A stretch of 64,000 nucleotides of DNA. Origin: Bradyrhizobium glycinis (GTDB lineage Bacteria; Pseudomonadota; Alphaproteobacteria; Rhizobiales; Xanthobacteraceae). The notes under the pieces were generated by a model. The model was given only the letters and a program-made list of their open reading frames with translations. It had not been told where the DNA came from and did not search any database. Shown in pieces: positions 58,163 through 64,000 of the stretch. The stretch lies in the NCBI RefSeq assembly GCF_016031655.1, contig NZ_JACCHQ010000013.1:124001-188000 (forward strand), written 5' to 3'. Position numbers and translations under genes: made by a program. Positions within the stretch are counted from its first letter, which is position 1. Each line of letters begins with the position of its first letter.

Positions 58163-58212
58163 GCCTACTTCACCGCCGAGAAGCGGCTGTCGAACGAGTT
58201 CGACTGCACCAC
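58163..58212. repeat. second copy of the 50-bp direct repeat (in situ gene end)
   Basis: Last codons and stop of the intact L,D-transpeptidase gene. It is the presumed source copy of the duplicate at 57409-57458, with differences at two positions. Confidence 0.85.
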
Positions 58213-59748
58213 CGGCGCGGCGCCGGCCATCATCGGGGCGCTGTCGCCCGCGCCGTCGCTCACCGACGGCTTCAACGCCGGACGCGTCGCGGCGAGGCGG
58301 GTGTCGGGCTTTGCCGGTTCGGCGGTCTTGGCGGCGACAGCCGCCGGCTTCGGCGTATCCTTCGCAGCATCCTTGGACTTGTCTTGCCCCGGCACGAAGC
58401 GAGTCACGGCGGCCTTGAGTCGCGAGGCGGCCGTGGCCGGCGTCGTGGACGTCTGGGCGGCCGGCGCGACGGACGCAGTGGCCTGCGGCGCCGGCGTGGT
58501 GGTCGCCGTGGTATCGGCGGTGCCGAACCCCATCTTGCGGCCGAGATTGGAGAAGAAACCGCCGCTTGAGGATTTTTCGGCGGGCGCAGCCGAGGCGACG
58601 CGGGGGCCAGTCGCGGGCGCGCTGACCGCAACCACCGGCTCCTCCTGCGGCGCGGGCGCGCTTGCCGCCACATCGAGGTTCGGCTTGGGCGGGTTGACGT
58701 GGCCGGGGATCGTGCCCGGCGCCTTGGCCATGGCCAGCATCTGCAGCGTGGTGCCTTCGGCGCTCTCGGACAGGCCGGTCGAGCCTTCCGGAATCTTGGC
58801 GGCGAAGATCTTGTGCATGCCGCCGTCGATGCCGGTGTTCATCCGCGCCACCGGCGTGCCCTTGGCGACCAGCCTTGCGTATTCGGCTTCGTCCTTGGCC
58901 TGCTTCTCGCGCACGGCGCTGGCGATCTCCTCGGGGATCACATAGGCCGGGCACTTGGCCGAGGCGTCGAAAACCGGATCGCGCTTGGCATCCGCGGGCT
59001 TTGCCGCGTCGAAGACGTACTTCTTCTCGCAGAAATCGACCTTCGGCTCCTGCCGCGTCACCTCGAAATGATCATAGCCTTGCTTGATCATCTTCCAGAA
59101 CGGCATGTTCGGATTGTTCCGGTGCCTGGCCATGTTCACCGGCGTCATCTTGAACGGATAGGCCTGCAGCTGGAACGCCTTCTGGCCGCCGAAGAAGGAC
59201 TCGCGGCCGAGCGAATAGATCTCCGCAATCTGCTCGTCCGTCATCGCGTAGCAGCCGCGCGACGAGCAATCGCCATGCACCATTAGCTGCGAGCCGGTGC
59301 GGCCCAGCGCCTTGTCGAACGCGTTCGGGTAACCCGTGTTGAAGGAGAGGTAATAGGCCGATTGCGGATTCATCTGGCTCGGATTGATCGAGTAGAATCC
59401 CTCCGGTGCCTGGCGGTCGCCCTCGCGCACCTTGGGGCCGAGATCGCCCGACCAGCGGCAGATCGGATAGGTCTTGAGCAACGCGAACTGGCCCGAGCGG
59501 GTCTGCTTCCAGACCTCGAGCTCGGCCTCCTGCTTGAACAGGCGGACCAGGATCGGCGATTGCAGGTCCATGTCCTTCTCGGCCATCGCGGCGATCAGCT
59601 TCGGTGGCACCGGCTGATTGGCCTTGGCGTTGGTCGCGAGCGAGGCCTGATCGGTGTTGCAGCCGGCGAGCAGACCGCCGGCCGTCAACAGCGCAACCGA
59701 AACCAAGAGCGCGCGAGCAAGCGAACGAGAAATCAAGATGGACCCCAC
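58165..59748 (-). CDS. L,D-transpeptidase family lipoprotein (YkuD domain)
   Basis: Envelope enzyme expected to cross-link peptidoglycan or attach proteins to it. GTG at 59748 (TTG at 59736 possible) leads to lipobox LLAGC (Cys30). The YkuD catalytic motif is MVHGDCSSRGCYAM with His158 and Cys166. The domain spans about residues 65-200. The C-terminal ~190 residues are Ala/Pro/Thr-rich low complexity, probably a flexible wall-spanning tail, ending in the distinctive VVQSNSFDSRFSAVK. At 527 residues it is longer than simple ErfK proteins because of this tail. An AT-rich patch near 59870-59885 may be its promoter. Confidence 0.92.
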   Translation of the reverse strand: MGSILISRSLARALLVSVALLTAGGLLAGCNTDQASLATNAKANQPVPPKLIAAMAEKDMDLQSPILVRLFKQEAELEVWKQTRSGQFALLKTYPICRWSGDLGPKVREGDRQAPEGFYSINPSQMNPQSAYYLSFNTGYPNAFDKALGRTGSQLMVHGDCSSRGCYAMTDEQIAEIYSLGRESFFGGQKAFQLQAYPFKMTPVNMARHRNNPNMPFWKMIKQGYDHFEVTRQEPKVDFCEKKYVFDAAKPADAKRDPVFDASAKCPAYVIPEEIASAVREKQAKDEAEYARLVAKGTPVARMNTGIDGGMHKIFAAKIPEGSTGLSESAEGTTLQMLAMAKAPGTIPGHVNPPKPNLDVAASAPAPQEEPVVAVSAPATGPRVASAAPAEKSSSGGFFSNLGRKMGFGTADTTATTTPAPQATASVAPAAQTSTTPATAASRLKAAVTRFVPGQDKSKDAAKDTPKPAAVAAKTAEPAKPDTRLAATRPALKPSVSDGAGDSAPMMAGAAPVVQSNSFDSRFSAVK

Positions 59749-60060
59749 ACCGTGCCGGGCTTTGAAGCGCGAACCCCAATTCTTCCGAAGCGCGATCCGA
59801 CCGGAAAACCGACCCGCCGAGACGGGCCCGGTCAGACCTCGCTCCAGCGCTTATGCCCTGAAGCCATTGATTAAAATTCTAACCTCTGGGTCATGTGGTC
59901 GCAACCCGAGCGGGGATCACGAGGGCGTTGGCCCAGTGGCATGGTCAACGAAGACTAAATGGACGCGACTTGGGACGGAACTGGGGCCTTCCAAGCCGAC
60001 GGGGACAGAGATCGCCGATTTGGGCAAAAAAAGGGTTAATGCAGGGTTACCGGCGTCATC
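59749..60060. other. intergenic region upstream of L,D-transpeptidase gene
   Basis: No gene seen. The stretch TTGATTAAAATTCTAACC (59869-59886) is the only AT-rich patch and may hold the minus-strand promoter of the L,D-transpeptidase gene. The rest up to the repeat at 60063 is featureless. Confidence 0.4.
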
Positions 60061-60062
60061 TT

Positions 60063-60180
60063 CACCTCCCCCGCTTGCGGGGGAGGCCGGGAGGGGGCTC
60101 GCGCCGCATTGGGAATGTTGCGAGGGGAGACACCCTCTCCCCAACCCTCCCCCGCAAGCGGGGGAGGGAGCGCACCGCCG
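60063..60180. repeat. BIME/MITE-like palindromic repeat, copy 2
   Basis: Two strong palindromes, at 60065-60086 and 60145-60168 (CCTCCCCCGC(TT/AA)GCGGGGGAGG), flank a short spacer. The right 54 bp (60126-60179) is identical to 7413-7466. It lacks the left GGCGGTGC end of copy 1. It sits just after the stop of accA. Confidence 0.85.
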
Positions 60181-60203
60181 TTTGCGGCGCTAATCGAACC
60201 GAA

Positions 60204-61166
60204 TCAGCCCAGTTTCCGGCCGATATCGAGGAATTTCTGCCGCCGCATCTTGCGGATGGCCTCTCCATCAAAGTTCCGCAGCTCGTCGAAGGCCTTGGCG
60301 ATGGCATCCCCAGTGGTGGCGATCATGGCGGCGGGGTCGCGGTGGGCGCCGCCGACCGGCTCCTTCAGGATGGCGTCGATGACGCCGAAGCGGAGCATGT
60401 CCTGGGCGGTGATCTTCATGTTGTTGGCGGCTTCCTGCGCCTTGGTGCCGTCGCGCCAGAGAATGGAGGACGCCGCTTCCGGCGAGATCACGCTGTAGAT
60501 GGCGTGCTCGAGCATCAAGACCCTGTTGGCCGTGGTGATGGCGATGGCGCCGCCCGACATGCCCTCGCCGGTGATGATCGCGACGTTCGGCACGGTCAGC
60601 GCCAGGCACGCATCGGTCGAGCGCGCGATCGCCTCGGCTTGTCCCCGCTCCTCGGCGCCGATGCCGGGATAGGCGCCGGCGGAATCGGCGAGCGACAGCA
60701 CCGGCAGGCCGAACCGCTCGGCCATCTCCATCAGCCGCACGCATTTGCGATAGCCTTCCGGCCGCGCCATGCCGAAATTGTGCCGGATGCGGCTCTCGGT
60801 GGAATCGCCCTTTTCCTGGCCCATCACGCAGATCGGCTCGCCGCGGAAGCGGCCGAAGCCGGCGACCAGCGCCTCGTCCTCGCCGAACTTGCGGTCGCCG
60901 GCCAGCGGGGTGAATTCGGTGATCAGGCCCTTGATGAAGTCGTTGAAATGCGGCCGCTGCGGATGCCGCGCCACAAGCGTTTTCTGCCACGGCGTCAGGT
61001 TCGCATAGAGGTCCGCCAGCGCCTGCGCCGCCTTGTCCTCGATCCGCCCGATCTCGTCGCTGATGTCGGTGCCGGTGGCGGCGAGCGCGCGCAATTCGTC
61101 GACCTTGGAGTCGAGCTCGGCGACGGGCTTTTCGAAGTCGAGATAGCTGCGCATCTGGTCTTGCAT
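60204..61166 (-). CDS. accA: acetyl-CoA carboxylase carboxyltransferase subunit alpha
   Basis: Alpha subunit of the carboxyltransferase that transfers CO2 from biotin to acetyl-CoA in the first step of fatty-acid synthesis; works with AccD. The 320-residue chain starts at ATG 61166 (MQDQMRSYLDFEKPV). NLTPWQKTLVARHPQRPHF, GARPEGYRK-like MARPEGYRKCVRLMEMAERF, DSAGAYPGIGAEERGQAEAIA and GEGMSGGAIAI are diagnostic. The frame extended to 61274 is spurious. Neighbours xerD and aroKB are conserved in Rhizobiales. Confidence 0.97.
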   Translation of the reverse strand: MQDQMRSYLDFEKPVAELDSKVDELRALAATGTDISDEIGRIEDKAAQALADLYANLTPWQKTLVARHPQRPHFNDFIKGLITEFTPLAGDRKFGEDEALVAGFGRFRGEPICVMGQEKGDSTESRIRHNFGMARPEGYRKCVRLMEMAERFGLPVLSLADSAGAYPGIGAEERGQAEAIARSTDACLALTVPNVAIITGEGMSGGAIAITTANRVLMLEHAIYSVISPEAASSILWRDGTKAQEAANNMKITAQDMLRFGVIDAILKEPVGGAHRDPAAMIATTGDAIAKAFDELRNFDGEAIRKMRRQKFLDIGRKLG

Positions 61167-61355
61167 CAACTCAATATAGAGGACGGGGCGAGGCGGCGAA
61201 GCGAATTTAGATCTGCGGAAAGAAGTGTAGCTTCTCCAATGGCTTGACCTGTGCGCTGCGAGCTTGCCCGCCAAATCATGCGAAAGGCCCCGGCTCTTTC
61301 TGCGGAGAAGTGGCCGAAGTCAAGGCGGTTTAGGCTGTCCTCCTGGCCCCGATGT

Positions 61356-61455
61356 CGTGTCCCGGACGCTGCAGCGCAGGGCCGGGACCCAGCAAGCCGC
61401 ATGGGCCCCGGCTCAGCAGCGCATCACTTACGTGCTGCGCTGCGTCCGGGGCACG
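61356..61455. repeat. imperfect inverted repeat between accA and xerD
   Basis: Left arm 61356-61379 (CGTGTCCCGGACGC...) pairs with right arm 61435-61455 (...GCGTCCGGGGCACG), allowing a 3-nt insertion and one mismatch. It lies in the 297-bp gap, close to the xerD stop. No other feature is seen there. Confidence 0.6.
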
Positions 61456-61463
61456 AGACCTGT

Positions 61464-62420
61464 TTACTTCTCCGCCAGCGGGTGCAGGTCACGCACCAGG
61501 CTCTTGAGCCGCTCCTCGACCACATGGGTATAGATCTGGGTCGTCGAGATGTCGGTGTGACCGAGCAGGGTCTGCACGATGCGCAGGTCCGCGCCGTTGT
61601 GCAGCAGATGGCTGGCAAAGGCGTGGCGCAGCACGTGCGGGGAGACCAGCCGGGCCTGCAGCCCGGACGCAACCGCGAGCTCCTTGAGGTCGCGGGCAAA
61701 ATGCTGGCGGGTCAGATGACCGCTCTCGCCGAACGAGGGGAACAGCCATTTCGAGGCGGCCACGCTGCTCTTCCTGTCGGCCTTTGCCGCTTCCGTGGCG
61801 GCGAGATAATCCGCCATCGCCTGCCGCGAGGCGTCGTTGAGCGGCACCAGCCGTTCCTTGTTGCCCTTGCCACGCACCACGATCATGCGGGCGTCGCGCT
61901 TAGCCGCCGAGCGCGGCAGTGCCACCAGCTCGGAGACGCGCAGGCCGGTGGCGTAGAGCACCTCGAGCAGGCAGTAGAGCCGCAAGCTGCGCAGCCGCCT
62001 GGAGGGCGAGGCATCTTCCGCCTCGCTCAATTCCTTGGCGCGGCGGAGCATGCGGTCGACGTCGGCAATCGACAGCACTTTCGGCAGGCCGCGGCCGCGC
62101 TTCGGGCCTGACAGGATCGCGGCGGGATCGTCAGTGCGGATGCGCTCGTTCAGCAGGAAACGGTAGAGGTGCCGCATCGCGGACAGCCGGCGGGCCACAC
62201 TGGTGGACTTGAAACCCCGGGTGTCTAGATCGGCGAGATAGTCGCGCAGCGTCTGGGTCTCGGCATCCACGAACGTGTGGCCGACCCGGCCCAGAAACTC
62301 AGAGAAATCGGTGAGGTCGCGGCGGTAGGCGTCGAGCGTGTTGGGGCCGGCGCCCTGTTCCGCTGCGAGCATGTCGAGGAACAGGCCGATGAGCTTGGCG
62401 TCTGAGGGCGGGCTGCGCAT
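61464..62420 (-). CDS. xerD: tyrosine recombinase XerD
   Basis: Site-specific recombinase that with XerC resolves chromosome dimers at dif. All catalytic residues are visible in 318 residues: Arg161 (ATGLRVSELV), Lys185 (RGKGNKERLVPL), His262 and Arg265 (HVLRHAFASHLL), His288 (LLGHTDI) and the nucleophile Tyr297 (IYTHV). The N-terminal SAM-like DNA-binding domain is complete. ATG at 62420. Chromosomal context (accA, aroKB) marks it as the housekeeping enzyme, not a phage integrase. Confidence 0.95.
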   Translation of the reverse strand: MRSPPSDAKLIGLFLDMLAAEQGAGPNTLDAYRRDLTDFSEFLGRVGHTFVDAETQTLRDYLADLDTRGFKSTSVARRLSAMRHLYRFLLNERIRTDDPAAILSGPKRGRGLPKVLSIADVDRMLRRAKELSEAEDASPSRRLRSLRLYCLLEVLYATGLRVSELVALPRSAAKRDARMIVVRGKGNKERLVPLNDASRQAMADYLAATEAAKADRKSSVAASKWLFPSFGESGHLTRQHFARDLKELAVASGLQARLVSPHVLRHAFASHLLHNGADLRIVQTLLGHTDISTTQIYTHVVEERLKSLVRDLHPLAEK

Positions 62421-62437
62421 GCCCGGGAGGCTAGCTC

Positions 62438-62584
62438 CTATTTCTTTAGAAACTTGTCCGGCGGGATCGTCACCGTCATTTCCCGCGGCTTCGGATTGAC
62501 GAAGTTCGCCAGCGCGAAGACCACGCCATAGACGATGCCGGCGATCACAGCGACGACCGTCAGGAAGCGGAACAGGCTCGGCAT
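62438..62584 (-). CDS. 48-residue single-pass membrane peptide
   Basis: Short gene between xerD and aroK. The frame from ATG 62584 to TAG 62438 encodes a basic start (MPSLFRFL), one hydrophobic helix (TVVAVIAGIVYGVVFALANFV) and a polar tail NPKPREMTVTIPPDKFLKK. Codon use matches neighbouring genes. From memory, a peptide of this type is conserved beside xerD/aroK in Bradyrhizobium relatives. The function is unknown. It is co-oriented with xerD, 17 bp apart, so probably co-transcribed. Confidence 0.75.
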   Translation of the reverse strand: MPSLFRFLTVVAVIAGIVYGVVFALANFVNPKPREMTVTIPPDKFLKK

Positions 62585-62757
62585 CGTTCTGGGGTCTCGG
62601 GTCGGGGCGCGGCGGCCAAATTAACCAATGAAATCATCCAACATGTTCGCCGTTTCGTGGCAAGAGTCCTCTGGCGAGGGCCCCCATGGGGTCGTATAGG
62701 TGGCCAAAGCATGCCGCATCTGGCGGCAGTTCGAGCGAGATCCAGTCGAGCGAGACG

Positions 62758-63381
62758 ATGTCCGACGCCGCGTTGCCGCTTCCTGCTTCGCCCGAGGCCG
62801 ACATCCTGTCGGCACTCGGGGCGCGCTCGATCGTGCTCGTCGGCATGATGGGGGTGGGCAAATCCACCATCGGCCGACGCCTCGCGGCCCGGCTCAAACT
62901 GCCCTTCGTCGATGCCGACACCGAGATCGAGGCGGCGGCCGGCATGACCATACCGGAAATCTTCGAGCGTTACGGCGAAGCGCATTTCCGCGAGGGCGAG
63001 GCCCGGGTGATCGCGCGGCTGCTCGACGACGGGCCGGTGGTGCTGGCAACCGGCGGCGGCGCCTATATGCGGGAGGAGACGCGAACCCGCATCGCGGCCA
63101 GGGCGGTCTCGATCTGGCTCAGGGCGGACCACGACGTCATCATGCGCCGCGTCCGCCGCCGTGCCGATCGCCCGCTGCTGCAGACCGCCGACCCGGAAGG
63201 GACGGTGACGCGCCTGCTCACCGAGCGCGAGCCGGTCTATGGCAAAGCCGACCTCACCATCGCCTCGCGCGACGTGCCGCACGACAGAATCGTCGAGGAG
63301 TGCATCGAGACGCTGCGCGCCCATCTCTGCGGCGAGCACTCCGCCCCACCCCCTCAAGACGTTGCGAGTGCGTCAAGATGA
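62758..63381 (+). CDS. aroK: shikimate kinase
   Basis: Phosphorylates shikimate at O3 in the aromatic amino-acid pathway. The 207-residue protein has P-loop GMMGVGKST (29-37), shikimate-binding DADTEIE, the GGGAYM motif and the arginine-rich lid RRVRRRADRPLLQTADPEGT. ATG at 62758 (MSDAALP); the frame from 62686 is a non-coding extension. The stop overlaps the aroB start (ATGA), so synthesis of the two enzymes is coupled. Confidence 0.95.
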   Translation: MSDAALPLPASPEADILSALGARSIVLVGMMGVGKSTIGRRLAARLKLPFVDADTEIEAAAGMTIPEIFERYGEAHFREGEARVIARLLDDGPVVLATGGGAYMREETRTRIAARAVSIWLRADHDVIMRRVRRRADRPLLQTADPEGTVTRLLTEREPVYGKADLTIASRDVPHDRIVEECIETLRAHLCGEHSAPPPQDVASASR

Positions 63382-64000
63382 CTGCGCCGTTGAAGCATTC
63401 CGATCCCGTCAATGTCGGCGTCGCGCTGGAGAATCGCGCCTATGACATCGTGATCGGCCGCGGCGTGCTGGCTTCGCTCGGCGAGCGCCTCGCCGCTCTG
63501 CGTCCCGGCGTGCGAACGGCAATCGTGACGGATCGCACGGTGGCAAAACACTGGCTCGAGCCGACCGAAGCATCGCTTGCGGCCGCCGGCATTCCGACCT
63601 CGCGCATCGTGGTCGAGGAAGGCGAGATCTCGAAAACCTATGCCGGGCTCGAAAAGGTCAGCGAGGCCCTGATCGCCGCTCGCATCGAGCGCAACGATCT
63701 CGTCATCGCGCTCGGCGGCGGCGTGGTCGGCGATCTCGCCGGCTTTGCCGCGGCCATCCTGCGCCGCGGCGTCGATTTCGTGCAGGTGCCGACCTCGCTG
63801 CTGGCGCAGGTCGATTCCAGCGTCGGCGGCAAGACCGGCATCAACTCGCCGCAGGGCAAGAACCTGTTAGGGGCCTTCCACCAGCCGGTGCTTGTCATCG
63901 CCGACACCGCGGTGCTCGACACGCTGTCGCCGCGTCAGTTCCGAGCCGGCTATGCCGAGGTCGCCAAATACGGCGTGCTGGGCGACGAGGCCTTCTTCAC
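63378..64000 (+). CDS. aroB: 3-dehydroquinate synthase, 5' part (cut by window end)
   Basis: Second enzyme of the shikimate pathway, which cyclises DAHP using NAD and a divalent metal. About 207 residues are visible from ATG 63378 (MTAPLKHSDPVNVGVALENRAYDIVIG). The NAD-binding loop is LVIALGGGVVGDLAGFAAA. VPTSLLAQVDSSVGGKTGIN, GKNLLGAFHQP and the metal-ligand segment GYAEVAKYG follow. The C-terminal third lies beyond the window. Overlaps aroK by 4 bp. Confidence 0.96.
   Translation, partial: MTAPLKHSDPVNVGVALENRAYDIVIGRGVLASLGERLAALRPGVRTAIVTDRTVAKHWLEPTEASLAAAGIPTSRIVVEEGEISKTYAGLEKVSEALIAARIERNDLVIALGGGVVGDLAGFAAAILRRGVDFVQVPTSLLAQVDSSVGGKTGINSPQGKNLLGAFHQPVLVIADTAVLDTLSPRQFRAGYAEVAKYGVLGDEAFF

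Larger units (their letters stand above)
57382..58164. other. 783-bp region without convincing gene: repeat element with duplicated gene end and long hairpin
   Basis: The gap between ligD and the L,D-transpeptidase stop holds no ORF with believable protein character. Frames on both strands are Pro/Arg-rich and low complexity. It contains a copy of the neighbouring gene's 3' end (57409-57458), a 113-bp multi-tier hairpin (57642-57754), a 12-bp palindrome CTCCCCGGGGAG (57781-57792) and further small stems. From memory, similar sequence (minus-strand reading with AKSCGPD and HAQGLAGA) is often annotated as spurious ORFs in Bradyrhizobium genomes. That points to a dispersed repeat family but was not checked. 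Confidence 0.65.

Noticed and set aside
61464..62420. XerD considered as an integrase of a genomic island
   Set aside because: Flanked by accA and aroKB and full XerD-like sequence. It is the housekeeping recombinase, and no island boundaries or tRNA are present.

Overview
The window is GC-rich, tightly packed bacterial chromosome. It most resembles an alphaproteobacterium of the Bradyrhizobium/Rhodopseudomonas group. That placement is an inference from four things: the uniform high GC; housekeeping blocks typical of Rhizobiales (mutT-argJ-PPIase-secA, DUF1178-nitrilase-grxC-comF, accA-xerD-aroK-aroB); an aerobic-type CobS/CobT cobaltochelatase pair; and several families of intergenic palindromes of the kind common in Bradyrhizobium. 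I see no rRNA or tRNA gene, no CRISPR array, no transposase and no prophage. The only recombinase is the housekeeping XerD.

Layout. 0-7.3 kb: a thermonuclease-like secreted protein, an M48 lipoprotein metalloprotease, two MFS transporters and an S9 peptidase. 7.3-13.7 kb: a methyltransferase diverges from a compact thiosulfate-oxidation cluster, soxX-Y-Z-A-SoxXA-binding protein-soxB, followed by a persulfide dioxygenase fused to a rhodanese. No soxCD is present here. 13.7-21.5 kb: a small hypothetical gene, two more MFS transporters, an ABC ATPase/FtsX-type permease/AttH-like lipocalin operon and a MAPEG protein. 21.7-27.5 kb: a lone periplasmic amino-acid-type binding protein and an RND efflux pump with its adaptor. 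27.8-34.1 kb: a membrane protein, an Old Yellow Enzyme, a phytase-like esterase and cobS-GNAT-cobT. 34.4-43.9 kb: DedA, a DMT transporter, and housekeeping genes including a Tad-like protein with a vWA domain, argJ and a parvulin PPIase.

44.3-47.1 kb is secA with a promoter-like site and a long leader. 47.3-55.5 kb is a coherent amide-utilisation island. A MarR regulator diverges from an AmiC-like protein without a signal peptide, an amidase-signature amidase and a complete five-gene branched-chain/amide ABC transporter. Together these suggest sensing, import and hydrolysis of a small amide. 55.6-57.4 kb is an ATP-dependent ligase-polymerase (LigD without the phosphoesterase domain).

The 783-bp gap after ligD holds no convincing gene. 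It carries a near-perfect 50-bp copy of the 3' end of the neighbouring L,D-transpeptidase gene and a long multi-tier hairpin, so it looks like an inserted repeat element or a structured RNA locus. The window closes with the L,D-transpeptidase, accA, xerD, a 48-residue membrane peptide, aroK and a truncated aroB.

The most distinctive items are the duplicated-end hairpin element at 57.4-58.2 kb, the AmiC-like protein paired with MarR instead of AmiR, the soxCD-less sox cluster coupled to a persulfide dioxygenase-rhodanese, a perfect 10-bp inverted repeat directly before the Tad-like gene, and a 39-codon leader ORF ahead of secA.
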